From Grammothele lineata (Eukaryota; Basidiomycota; Agaricomycetes; Polyporales; Polyporaceae): a stretch of DNA of 64,000 bases. Below, one piece after another: positions 23,296 through 34,720 of the stretch. Both the position numbers and the translations under genes were made by a program. The notes under the pieces are model-generated. The model was given only the letters and a program-made list of their open reading frames with translations, searched no databases and was not told the origin of the DNA. The DNA is taken from NCBI GenBank assembly GCA_002150815.3, contig NDFF03000398.1, positions 496,001-560,000 on the forward strand. The letters are read 5' to 3'. The first letter of the stretch is position 1. Each line of letters begins with the position of its first letter.

Positions 23296-23482
23296 GAGTG
23301 CTTGCCGCCGCGCAAATCTGTATTGGTGAGTCATTATATCGAGTTCGTCGGGGTTGGGACCCTGCCGATTCCCTGCCTGTCAGCCTTGCCGTACGACAGT
23401 GAGCGCGCTGGACACCGGCATCAGGGACATTTGTAGGCAGTGTCTGGTACGTCTCTTTCATACGCTTTCTCTCCCCCTTCCC

Positions 23483-25623
23483 ATGAAGACTCTGCGCGAG
23501 ATGAACCTGCTTTCTCTCGACGTCCCTCGTCTGCTCCGAATTGTTACATTTCTCAGCACTCACGATACTCTTAGCTTGGCCCTCACCTCGAAACACGTAT
23601 ACCGCATTGCGATCAGCTGTGTCCCTTCTTCCGCGCAATGCCAAGATCCCCCACAATTACCCCGCCTTCACGACTACATGCTCGGACCTCTCAAGGAAGA
23701 CATGATGCTCATTCATAAGGGCACTTCGCTACGTGCATCGCTGCTCCAGGAGCTGACGGTGTACCACACCGCGTTCATGGATCTGAAGGCGAAGAAGTGG
23801 TTCAGGTTCGAAGACGACTTCTTTCAAGTACCTCTTTTGGTCGACATTCTCCTACAAGCGCAAAACCTCCGTACCCTTTCCTTGGACCGGTTTCAGCCAT
23901 GCATCGCCGAAGACGTTCGCATCCGTGATGCTCTCGCCGCGTTCACCCACCTACAGGACCTCTCCCTCTCGACGCTCGGTGACAGCGCCCTCGAGGCCGT
24001 GCAAGCGGTTCCTGGCGCCCTCAAGCGTCTCGCCCTCTCGTATCACAACAAGCACGATTACTACCGCCTCCCTGACGAACACAAGAGCCTCCGCCCGCTT
24101 CTCCAGACCACGGCGTCGTTTAGCAGCTTGCACACGCTCACGTTACTGAATTTCACTCCTCATTATCGCCTCGCGTACCCCTGGGATCCTCGCTACACGC
24201 CTCCACAGCTCCCATCCATTCGCCATCTCACCATCCGTTCGTCGTCTGTCGATGCACTGGACATCGTCGAGCTCTGCCCCAACATCGCCGTACTCGAGTT
24301 TTCCCTCGACAAGGACGCTGCCTGTGTTCCCAGCGAGGGCCGGCGCTGGCCGGCGTTGCGGGATCTCGTCATCGCTCGACCACAGGAAGCGCTCTGCCTC
24401 GTTGACCGGCTGTGTACGGTGGACCGGATCCATATCCTTGGCGAGTTCGACCTGGGAACGAGTACGAGCGAGGGCGATGGTGGCCGGTACAGCGACTGTT
24501 CCTCGATCTTGTCGGCGGTTGCAAGTTCTGTTCTTGCGGTGCCGGGTGTTGGAGACAAGGGCGCGGCGAAGGCTGGGGATGCTGGAAATGCCGGAGGGAG
24601 TATGATAGATGGTGAGAACGGCGACGCGGAGGGGTTCACGGAGTCCGTCCGACGAGGCGAGCTCAAGCAAGCGGATGACGACTCGGACGGCCAACTCACC
24701 GATGACGAGCCCGTCTTTTCTACCCGTGCAAGCCCGCGGATGCTCCCCCAAGACGACTGCGAGTCTCCTTATAGCGACATCAGCAGCGGGGGCGAAGGTG
24801 ACTTCAACGACCGCGACTCCGAGTCGACGGTGTCAGTCGGCTCTGCCACTGTAGTCGCGCACGTGCGCCGCTGTGACGAAGACGCCCGCGCATTCCTCGC
24901 ACTGCTCACCGTCGCATCCCCTATTGCGCTCCGCATATCTGTCGCCACCGAGCCCGCCGCGATGGGTGTTGACGGCCCACTCGCTGCACTCGCGGAGGAA
25001 GTGGCTCGTGCTGCACCGCGCCTACGCTCGCTCCGCGCACAAGTGAACGTGCGCGTGCCGTTGGTCGCAGAGGGTACCGAGGATCACGCTCTGGTATGCC
25101 AGCCGCCATCTCCTCGCGGATGCCCTACTCACCAGTGTTGTGGCAGCACGAACTACCTGCCTCACTCGCACCCCTTTCGCTCGAGTGCCTGCGATTGGCT
25201 GTGCCTGCGCCCTCGCGTGCGCACTTTCAGGCAGAGCCCGATTTCTATGCGGCAAGCGAGGACGGTGCTGCGATGCGCGCGGACGCGTGGGTGCGTGAGC
25301 TGCAGCGCGTCGCGCTCCTAGAGACGCTCCCCCCGCTCCTCGCTCGTGCTCTTCAGACGCTTCGCGTACTCGCCGTCGGGGACGTGGCGCCCAGCGCTGC
25401 AGTGCTCGGCTTCCCTGTGGGCGAGGATGAGGAGGACGATGAGGATTTGGTGGCGCTCAGAGAGGTGAAGGCGCACTGTACAAAAGGCGAGCAGTGGTGG
25501 CGAGTGATCAGGGGTAACGAAACGAACATGAGGAAGGGCATGGTGGTGGAGGAACTGGAGACGTGGGAAGGCGAGCGCTGCCAGACACAGGTGGAGAACG
25601 GTGCGAGAGACACAGTGATGTGA
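23483..25623 (+). CDS. F-box protein C with acidic insert
   Basis: Two exons (23483-25093 and 25147-25623) give 695 aa. A second in-frame ATG at 23501 fits the start position of the paralogues (MNLLSLDV), so the first six residues are uncertain. The F-box (LLSLDVPRLLRIVTFL, LALTSKHVYRIAI) is followed by repeats such as LRTLSLDRFQPC, LQDLSLSTLGD and IRHLTIRSSSVDALDIVELC. Unlike the other genes it has an Asp/Glu/Ser/Gly-rich insert at about residues 333-462 (DDDSDGQLTDDEP, SDISSGGEGDFNDRDSES). The C-terminal module is present (TLRVLAVGDV, EQWWRV). The insert looks disordered and may carry phosphorylation sites. A truncated relative of its 5' end lies at 19,960-20,108. Confidence 0.8.
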
Positions 25624-25752
25624 TGCCTTGTAAGCATTGTGGCGTCACTAAAACGTGGAGATCCGACTCGGAGAAGTTGGAGGGCGCGTTAGCGCTGAAG
25701 TGATGAGTGCGATGCACAGGAAGGCGTTCGAATGCGGTCGACCATCAAGGGA

Positions 25753-25760
25753 TATAAGTA
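25753..25760 (+). promoter_or_regulatory. Possible TATA box of F-box gene D
   Basis: TATAAGTA sits 57-64 nt upstream of the ATG of gene D (25817), within GGGATATAAGTATAAG. Distance and composition fit a TATA box. No experimental start is implied. Confidence 0.4.
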
Positions 25761-25816
25761 TAAGTTTTCCAGATGCTCCGGCCCCACCGGAAATCCCTTC
25801 TTAAACTCAAACCGCC

Positions 25817-27492
25817 ATGAATCTCCTCTCGCTCAACGACGACGTGCTGATCCACATCTTCTCTTTTCTCAACGGACAGGACGCGTTACAGGTTTCGTTG
25901 GCGGCGAAGCGTACCCACGACCTTGCGATTTTTCGAGTAGCCTCCACTGCTGTATGCAGAAGTCCTATACAGATCGACTGTATGCACGCATACATGATGG
26001 CCCACGGCGGTGACGGCGTTCCTCGTGCGCGACACCTACATCGACTCAACATCCCGTACGTCGCCTTCAATAGTTGGACCACCGCAAAGAACCACCACGA
26101 AGTGCGCAACCATTACGCAGCTGCAGAGGAAGGTTTCGCACTCAACACGTCGGTTGCAGGCCTGGTTGGCGACGTGCTCTTTCAAGCCCCGAATATCCGC
26201 TCGCTCTCTATCGACATGTTGTCTGTATGCGCCGAAGAACATGGTCGTGTCATACAGGCCTTGTCTGCGATGCACCGGCTTACCGAGCTCAGAACCTGGC
26301 TAGTCGGCGACGGCATCCTCCCCGTCATCAAGGCGGTCCCCCATAGCCTTTCCACAGTCGTGTTCTGTTGCGACCACGCCATTCCCGGAACCCTGACTCT
26401 TAAACCTCTGCTCCGCACGCTCGCCGCCTTCCCGAACCTTACCAGCATCACCTTGCAGGATTTCAAACCCCCGTCGCCCATCTCCCCGTCATCTCTACCA
26501 TCGCTCCCTTCTGTACGCTACCTCCGTCTCGAGCAGTGCTGGGAGGACACACTCCTCGTCGCCGACTGCTGCCCCGCCCTCGAAACGCTCGTGGCTTCCA
26601 TCAGCCGCTGGCCCCCAGAGTTCACCCCAACGATCGCGCGCTGGCCGCCGCTTCGCAGAGCGGCGCTCGGCGAGCACCTCGCGGGACCAGTCTCGGCTCG
26701 CGCCGTGGGCACGATCGACGTCCTGGAGTTACAGACCAGCTTTCAGGTGGCCGCGATCCCGCCGGTGCCTTCGGTGCTCCCGCGCGGGTTCGTCGATATC
26801 TTCGCCCACGTCCGGGATATGCTGGAGTTGATAGGGAGCGCACGCCCGGTCGCGCTTCGGACGTGCGTGCACGTTGGCCCCAATGGGTTCACAAACGCGG
26901 TGCAGGCGGCGGTCAGTAGGACGATCATGGACGACATCGCGTCGGCCGCGCCGCAGCTCCGCGCGCTGGATCTCGTCGTTAAGCCAATCAATCCGCAGAA
27001 GACGAGCTGGGCGAACGTGCTGGTACGTACAGAGTGCCCTTTTTACCCATGGTGACGAGAGAGCTTACGGCGTACGTTTGGCGCGCGACACAGAACGGCC
27101 TACCCAGCGCGTTGGCCCCGTTCCCCGCCCTTCGATGTCTCCGGCTCGTCCTTCCCGAGCCGAGCGAGCCTCAATCTGATAATCAGGTAGACCGCGCTAT
27201 CTTGGTAGCCGAGACACTGCGACAAGTTGCGGGAGCGGTTCCTTCTCTTCGCCTCTTAGCGGACGCGCATATACGACCCACTGGATGGCGCGCACCGGAG
27301 ATTGACATCGTAGACGACTGGGACTTCCCGAAACGAATGGACGACGTGGAGGACGAGCGTTGGTGGAATGTTTCGGATGCAGATAAGATGTCGCCTCTGG
27401 CGCGAATATCTACGGAGGAGGGCGAGAGGCTACGATCTGAGTTGCTCGGGGCCCATAGGCAGAACGACGACAGTACATACCTTCGCACGTAG
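25817..27492 (+). CDS. F-box protein D
   Basis: Two exons (25817-27022 and 27094-27492) give 534 aa. The N-terminal F-box is LLSLNDDVLIHIFSFLNGQ, followed by VSLAAKRTHDLAIFRVAS. The body has the family's repeat landmarks: GDVLFQAPNIRSLSIDM, LPVIKAVPHSLSTVVF, LPSVRYLRLEQCWED and LVADCCPALETLV. The C-terminal exon starts LPSALAPFPALRCLRL and ends with ERWWNV and STEEGERL, matching the RWW and EGER motifs of genes E to I. It is intact and follows gene C by 193 nt on the same strand. Function beyond a probable SCF adaptor role cannot be read from the sequence. Confidence 0.82.
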
Positions 27493-27755
27493 TCGTTACA
27501 CTTTCCAAGTTACGCATACACTTCCCTAAGAAAGATTATTTGCGGAGATTTCTTGTTTTTTCGATCACGACTTAGCTTTTTGAGCTCACACCGTCGAGCC
27601 GTGCGCTGATATGTATCCGGACTCGAGCGTCAATTTTGTTGGACCGTTGCGGACCGCCGGCCCGCCAGCCCACAGCCTCGCTGTCCGACACGCCGCAAAG
27701 CTCGCGCTTGCCTGTCGAACTTCTAGTCCGACCCTCCAACTTGAACCACCATCTC

Positions 27756-29675
27756 ATGAAGGTCTTCGGCAGCGCCTTACGTCTACTGGCTCATGGAAAG
27801 AAGAGTCAGTCGATCAATGCAGGCTCTCAGAACGATACACCTGGGGATCACACTTCGAATGTACGTCCTATCAATCCTTGGATGGTAGTGTCTTCGCCCT
27901 GATGCTCTTATATATGTCACACAGGAGATTGTGAATCCCCCGTCCCACAATGCAACACGCGATCTACTGTCGCTCCACGAAGACGTTCTGTATCTTATAT
28001 TCTCTTATTTGTACGAAGCAGATGCCCTCAGCGTCGCCTTGACTTGCAAGTTTCTGTACCACATCGCAATTGGACGTGTCGCCGCGTCTGCAGACTGCAA
28101 GACCCCTTCTCACCTCTACCATATTCACCGGTATCTATCCGGTACTCTTCCAAGTGGAGTAGCGCGCGCTCAGCTCCTCGAACGCCTAGTCGTACAACGT
28201 TCCGCATTCATGACGCCTATTACCGCGGACTGCCTAATACACTGGTCCTACTCTATCAACACCACCTCAGTTCTTATCCTCGGCGACTTGCTTCTTCAAG
28301 CACAGAATATTCGTGCTTTGTCTCTTGCACGGTTCCAGGTCAGCCTGAACAGCAACCCCCGCATTGCGGCCGCCCTGTCGTCAATGTCGCGACTCGAGTC
28401 GCTTGAGATATCTTCTATGAGCAGTGCGGCGCTGCCCATCCTTCAGTCCATCCCAAGTAGAATCCGGGAGCTCTTAATCAAATTTTTCGAAGACGACGAG
28501 TACGATTACGTTGACCCAGAACAGCTTTTCACTCTGGCATCTGCCCTCCTTTCCTTCACAGACCTATACACATTGAAAGTATGGAACCTTCTCGAGGTTC
28601 CTGCGGACTCTTCAGTCCTGGACACACAGCACACTCATTCTGCAGGAGGTTTCAACTATACTCCCATCTATCCGCCACCTACATCTGATTCAATGCTCTC
28701 CTCACGCCCACATTCTGGTAGACATCTGCCCAAGCCTCGAAACATTCACGTTCGCCCTTGATCACATGCTCCAGGAGTATTACCCTTTCGCAAGCGTCGG
28801 ACCGCAGTGGCGCCATATCCACAAGCTCACCTTGCAGGACCAGACGGCGGCAAAGTTCGTCGCACATCGCGTGGGCACGTGCGATGTCCTATGCATCGAA
28901 GACGCTTTCTTCGTGGGAGGAACCTATGACCACTTTCGGCTCAATCCCGCCTTCGCTTCCGCGCCGCTAGGCACCGATGGCTCAGTCACGTACGATGATA
29001 GTGCACCGATGCCCCGCCTGCTACGCTCTGCCTCTCCTCGCTGGCTGAATATGACGGCACTAGTGGGGAATTCCGGGTTTGGGCAGACAGCACTATGGCG
29101 AGACATCGCACGCGAGGCGCCGCGCTTACGCGCTCTGGACCTCAAACTCGTCCGCGGAGGTTGGGAGCCGCAAAAGGGGTGGATCGACGGATGCTTGGTA
29201 CGATTCTCTAGCCGGACATCCAGCGGTACTAGGATACTCACGAGAATGTCGTGCCGTATAGCGCGATTTCCCTACAGCCATCGCCCCCTTGCCGCTTGTA
29301 TTCCTCCGGGTTCACATACCTCCGGCCGAGCCACCGAAACGTGCGCATCCGTCGCTCTGGAAGGACGCGAGAAATTATGAGGAGTATCGAGTGCGCTCCC
29401 TCGAGTGGCTGCCGCAGATGCTCGCGGACGCGCTTCCTGCCCTGCGTCTTCTCGCCATCGCAGACGTGCAGTCGAGCGTGATCTTGGCTCGTGATGCTTC
29501 CTACTACCAGGGGGAAGTGCCGAACGAGGATTGGCAGAATCTACCGATTGGAGAGTGGAGATGGTGGCGCGTGCGGGACGAACAGAAGCGAAGGAAGCTT
29601 GAGCGGATCTCCGCGGAGGAAGGCGAGAGGGGTGCCTGCGTAGAGATTTTTCATGACGCACAATTGTCACGGTAA
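27756..29675 (+). CDS. F-box protein E (extra 5' exon)
   Basis: Modelled as four exons (27756-27860, 27925-28596, 28646-29197 and 29262-29675), 580 aa. The frame holding the F-box (LLSLHEDVLYLIFSYL, VALTCKFLYHIAI) has no ATG of its own. A 35-codon upstream exon beginning at 27756 splices in phase onto it with a GTACGT donor and a CACACAG acceptor. The body and C-terminal module match the paralogues (NIRALSLARFQ, PTAIAPLPLVFLRV, ALPALRLLAIADV, WRWWRV, EEGER). At 28597-28645 the paralogues are continuous, but here the frame changes. A 49-nt intron with a weak donor (GTTCCT) and a good acceptor (TTCTGCAG) would restore it. The alternative is a single-base frameshift and hence a pseudogene. The model is therefore provisional. 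Confidence 0.6.
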
Positions 29676-29739
29676 AAAATTGAAATTAAAATTCATGAAG
29701 CAGCATTTATACCAGGACACGACATGTGTGAGTCTGGGA

Positions 29740-32160
29740 GGAGTTGTGGGTATGGTCGTCGTGGCTGCGAGGAACGTCGCCGGCTCAGCTGGAGCCAGGA
29801 AGCTACCTTGGTCGGGCCTTCAAGGATCTCGTTGGCGGTGGCGAGCCGAGCTCGATCTCGTCCTCAAGTCCATCTGGTTCCTCTAAAATAGATTTCGGAC
29901 ATTTGCCTGACTTTGTAGACCGTCCAGAGATGATGGGAGCTCGGATTCTTCGAGCAGCAGCTCGACTTCTACGACTCGACGTCGTAAGAAGTCGTCTAAG
30001 AAGACCAAGAAACCCAGGATGAAGCCTGAGAAGCCTGAACCATACGACAGTCGCCCGGATACGGTCCTCTTCCATAAGTTCATGCGCCAGGCTTTGGAAT
30101 ACGTCAAGCCCTATGATATTCCTGACAGTATGTTCGCTTCTACTGTCTCTAATTGGCTAACTGGAAATGCGTATAGCTTCTATGTAACCACAGCATCCTC
30201 TGAACCTCGCAAGTGGACACTTCAGAAGATGCTGTGGTAACAAGGAAGTTGTACGCTTTTCCAGTTAGCTAATTCGAAACGGTAGAAATAAGCAAACCGT
30301 GAGGAATATCATAGGGCTTAACATATTCCGGGGTTTGGCGCATGAACTTGTGGAAGACGGCCGTATTTGCGCCATCGTCTTACGGTTCTGGCTGCTCAGG
30401 CTTCATCCGGAGCTTCTTAGAATTCTTAGAATTCTTCTTACGACGTCGAGTCATAGAGGTTGAGCTGCTGCTCGAAGTTGAACCTGAGCTCCGTCGTCGC
30501 TGGACGGGTCTGCCCAACCAGGAAAAGCCCAAAATATGTTCCAGAGGAACTAGACGAGCTAGAGAACAAATCCGAGCTCGGCGCATCGCCGCCGACGAGG
30601 CCCTTGAAGGCTTAACCAAGGTAGCTTCCTGGCTCCAGCTGAGCCATAGGCCTCAGCGAACATGTGGTCCTCAGGACCTCAGCACAAAACGAGCTTGCGC
30701 GGGGCTTCGTGCCGCGGGGGACGTCCTCTGGAACCGCAGGGGTACTGCTTGAGCGGTGTTTCTTCGAGGATGTCTTCGGGATCGAGTCCCAAGAGGGCCA
30801 AAGCGACGCGCGAAGATTCTCGATCTTGCGCTTCAGCGTAGCTTGTTCGTCAGGCGGCTGTGCGTCGTGCATGACGGGCGTGTCTGTAGCCGGGTATGGG
30901 TGAGCGAGCTGCGACATGCTCCATTAGACGTCTCGCAGAGCAGAACGGCCCTTCGAGGCATCGCTCCCGCGAGCCTCTGAGTAGGCGAGCTCGTCGCGCG
31001 GCTCATCCGGGCGACGGTTCTCGATCTGAGTCACCTCGCAGGTCATCTCAGCATCGTACACCTTCAGTTCGCGCCTCTGCACAACCGGATCGAGCTCGTG
31101 CTGTGGAATTCCAGCGGCGCCCTAGTTGCGGGCATCGACTACCTGACCCTTGTTCACAGGGCTGGGCGGACCCTCGCCTCGAGAGTCGGTCGTCTCAGAG
31201 GGGCCGCGACCTCTCGCAATCCTCACCGTGTTCATCAGAGGAGCGAAGTGCTCACGCTCAGCGGTCGTGAGCTGCATCTCGGCCTGCGCGACGGCGCGAT
31301 GCTGCGCAGACGACAGGGGAGACAGTGGCGGGGTCGCGGCATCAGAGCACAGACGACGCGGGTTGGAACTGTAATCCATGGCCCGCTATGGTCGTCCTCG
31401 TCCGGAACGTCTTCGACGGTCATGCGACGGGGAGGTGTTGCTGTCGCGAGGACAGTGACGAGAATCGCACTCGCGATGGGAGAGGAGGGAGGAAATATAT
31501 ATTCCGGACCCGGAACTGCCGTGCTAGGGACAGTCTCCGACGCGGGATAGCCCACCAGGGGCGTCGTCGGGATACTCGAGGCTACCACCTGATTGTAGGT
31601 CAGGGGCCCCTCGGACCCGCCGGGGCGCAGGGCACCCGACGGGGTGCTTCGCCCGCTAGGACTTGGCATGGACGAAACGGCCGGGCTACGAGAGCCAGTC
31701 ACGGTGGGGGACCGCGGTTTGGACCCAACCTGAGGGCTGAGGGACCTAGCACGCACTGGATCAGTGCCGAGAGTGGATACGGGAGGCTCACCAGCAGACG
31801 TCGTCGTCGTGGGCTGTCCACCCGCGCAAGCGCGAAGACTGTATCTCGCAGACACCGAGGATATGGGGGGATAGCCGGTGGTCGAGAGGAGAATCGAGTT
31901 AATGAGACTCGAGGGGGCCCACTGGTCTCCGCTCGAGAGATCCTAGCCTAGCCCGAGTCGAAGACGGGAGTATATAAAGGAAACAGCCAGTCACGAGATC
32001 TAAGGGGCGTGGCGGAGTTGGACGGAAAAGAGATAAGGACGATAGGGAATAAGGAGCGTGAGGCGATAAGGTGACTCTGAGCGAGGCGGTAAGGAGCGTG
32101 TGACGGCAGCCGTGACAAAGTAACGTGTAACGGGGAAGAGAGACGCGCGCCGTTACAGTC
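29740..32160 (-). mobile_element. Ty3/gypsy-type retroelement remnant (gag + probable LTR)
   Basis: Read on the minus strand, this holds pieces of the gag-like region common in mushroom LTR retrotransposons. A Pro/Ser-rich N-terminal part lies at about 31855-31235 (SEGPLTYNQVVASSIP, DEDDHSGPWITVPTR). A helical part follows at about 31379-31120 (AQAEMQLTTAEREHFAP, VNKGQVVDARN, then an in-frame TAG where Trp is expected). After that come the capsid pieces in the fold-back. From about 31930 to 32160 the DNA resembles an LTR: a TATATA element at about 31971 and a TGTAACGGCG start near 32157 on the minus strand. No protease, reverse transcriptase, RNase H or integrase is present. It is a dead, rearranged fragment inserted between F-box genes E and F; the exact left border is unclear. 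Confidence 0.6.
29782..30646. repeat. Fold-back palindrome of gag sequence
   Basis: Two arms of about 422-425 bp (29782-30203 and 30222-30646) are inverted copies of the same sequence, separated by an 18-nt loop. The 16-nt arms at the tip, 30188-30203 and 30222-30237, match except for one base. Each arm carries the same retrotransposon gag piece: on the plus strand MKPEKPEPYDSRPDT, then FHKFMRQALEYVKPYDI; on the minus strand MKPEQPEP, then the equivalents. The arms differ at scattered positions, so the structure is not recent. Transcription of either strand would give a long hairpin RNA. Confidence 0.85.
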
Positions 32161-32226
32161 GCGTCCTCGCGGGCGCGCAAGTCGTCGGATGTCCTGCACG
32201 CGAGGGCGCCTGTATGTAACGACGGC

Positions 32227-34142
32227 ATGGAACTGCTTGCGCTCAACGACGATGTCCTACTCCTCATCTGCTCTCACTTGTCCGCCCGCGACGCCTTCTC
32301 ACTCTCACTTTCGTCAAAGAAAGCGAGGCAGATTGCCTTCAAACGATCTCTGTCCTCAGCGGAATGTGTTCGCCCCGCCCAACTCCGCGAACTAACAGCG
32401 TACATGTGCGCTGTGGACCCGACTGACGACATTCCCCGCGCATCCTACCTCGAAAGCCTCGCCGTCCACGTCTCGACATTTTTCTCTGAGGTAGCGGGAC
32501 CGTCGCACGAAGCAGATCGCTCCGATGAAGGCGAATACTACGAAATCAAGCCATATGGCGGAGACTTCTCCCAGGTCCGTCTCGTCGCCGACTTACTCCT
32601 ACACGCTCGCAACCTCCACGAGCTCGCCTTCGAACGGTTCAATCCATGCCTCGAGCAATGTCTCCTCATTGGCGATGCGCTCTTGCGTATGCATAACCTG
32701 ACACACCTCCGACTGTCGACGATCAGCGATGACATCCTCCCAGTCCTACAAGCCGTGCCCAGCGATTTGAAGCATCTTACGCTCTCGTATTGGGTCAGAT
32801 ACGATTACCCTCTCCCCGGCAAGCCTATTACTCTCATACCCCTCATTTCGACCCTCTCTGTCTTCCGCCACCTTAGCATTTTGAAGCTATGGAACTTTAC
32901 CCCTCCCCATCACGACCGTTCTGCTCTCTCCATGTTCACTCTACCGTCAATCCGCTATCTTCGCCTGTCAGATGCATCGGTTGCCGCTCTAGATATGGTT
33001 GAACTCTGCCCCAACCTGTCCACTCTTGTCTTTCAATGCAGCAACGAAGGCGAGGCGGCATCAAGTATTGGTCCCCGATGGCGCGCCTTACACCGGCTCA
33101 CGGTCAGCAGCAGAGGCGACCTTGATCTTCTGAAGAACCGTATTTCGACCGTCGATATTCTGCAAGTATCGATTGTAGACTCGATTCCCTTGATTCACGC
33201 GCCCGACTCTGCCGAGGCCGTTGAGTTTGCCATTACACAGTACATGCGTACAATGCAACCAGTCTCTCTCTATCATTCCGTCTTCTACCAATCTTCGTCT
33301 GAGCCCACCACCGTCGCGCACTCCAAGGCATGGGCACAACTAGCGAAGGCATCCCCCCGTTTACGCTCGCTTGAAGTTCAGTTAAGCCTTCTGTTATCGC
33401 GCTATATAACAACACACCTTCATGACTGGGACTGGGTCGTGGTATGCCCTTTTCTTCTCTGTTTTCTGCACAATGGGGCTAACAAACGAATATTATATTC
33501 GTCTCGTACAGACGTTCCTCCCTACAGCACTCGCACAAATCCCTCTCTGCTGTCTCCAACTCATTATCCCGCCTGCACCGCCGCCGTTGGAGTACGTAGC
33601 AAATGCCGCCCCAAATCCGTGGACGCCTGATGGCCGGAACCCGTTGTCGACCCGCACCGAGGCTCTGCAGGCTCGGGCGCGAGAGAAAAGCCGCGTGCGC
33701 GCGCTCTCAGCGTTGGCACAGCCTCTCGCAGACGCGATCCCTACGCTCCGCGTGCTCTCCATCGCGTACATGGGTATCTGTACGGAAATCATGGCCGCCA
33801 CAGAGGAGGCGTGCGACGAGCTTGAGCGAGCGAGCGACGCGGCGGAGTATGGGCTTGGGGAAGGGGGCGAGGAAGCCGAAAAGATAGTGTACGAGTGGGA
33901 CGAGTTGCGGCGGCTGTCGCACATTCGTGTGCGGCGTTGGTGGAGAGTTGAAGATGGTGAAGCGGGGAGCAGGCGACTGGTCGAGATCTCGGAGGCTGAG
34001 GGCGAGCGTGCGCAGACGGTGATCGAGAGTCCGGACTGGAATGCGGAGATGGGACTGAACGGTATGTCACACTTCTCTTACGCACAGACCGAAAGGCTTA
34101 CGCAGCAATGAGACAGATTTATTCGCTTCGATGTCCCTGTAG
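32227..34142 (+). CDS. F-box protein F
   Basis: Three exons (32227-33441, 33512-34061 and 34117-34142) give 596 aa. The F-box is LLALNDDVLLLICSHL, followed by LSLSSKKARQIAFKR. The body has the landmarks GGDFSQVRLVADLLLHARN, LTHLRLSTISDDILPVLQ, LPSIRYLRLSDASVAALDM and ELCPNLSTLVF. Exon 2 carries LPTALAQIPLCCLQL, the RWWRVEDGE motif and the EISEAEGERAQ motif. The last exon encodes only DLFASMSL. It is supported because gene G has the same tiny exon after the same intron position. The start lies only about 67 nt from the LTR-like end of the retroelement, so its promoter has been replaced or shortened. Gene G is the closest relative. Confidence 0.85.
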
Positions 34143-34179
34143 TGTCTTCAATCCTGTTCACAGTTCCAACATACGTGCG

Positions 34180-34720
34180 CGGGCCAGATGAGAGTCATCT
34201 GTGGAACTCGAGTCCGTCTCTTCGCCACACCTCGATCGCATACCACTTCCGCTCCGCTCGTTTCATGCGGCGCCCGCCTCGCTCGGGCCCTGCTGGCTAC
34301 CTATGACGATGCTGGAGCTTGTGGTTCATGAAGACAAAGCTGTGAACGGACATGGCGCCCCAGGCATCGCGCTTCCGTGTGCTGGGTCCCAAGCTCGACC
34401 GCGGAACCAGGGGCCACACCAGATATGGTTCAATGGACGCTTGGTATGTTGGTCTCTCCTAGCGCATACAGAGATACTCACGATCATGCCTTACGCTGTA
34501 GCGCGATTCCTCTGTGCTATGAAGTCATGTCTCCCCCGCTACCCGCAGTATTTCCCTTAAGCGAGGCCACTGTGGCATGCTCATTTGTTGCTCTGACAGG
34601 AGACACGAGATTTGAGGGTTATCGACGCTACTTACCTTCGACGGACTTCCGTGGATCTTCTGCGCTTTTTGGCCCGCCGAATAGAAACGTGACTAGTCGT
34701 CCGGCCAGTGTGCGACGCTG
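34180..34720 (+). pseudogene. 3' relic of an E-type F-box gene
   Basis: This stretch aligns at DNA level with the 3' half of gene E (about 28,925-29,300). Both contain the same intron scar: a CGCTTGGTA donor region, then ACTCACGA-AATG/ATCATG-C, then a GCGCGATT acceptor side. Frames are broken and the F-box and most repeats are missing. Its position between F and G mirrors gene E before F, which suggests that E and F were duplicated as a pair. No functional product is expected. Confidence 0.65.
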
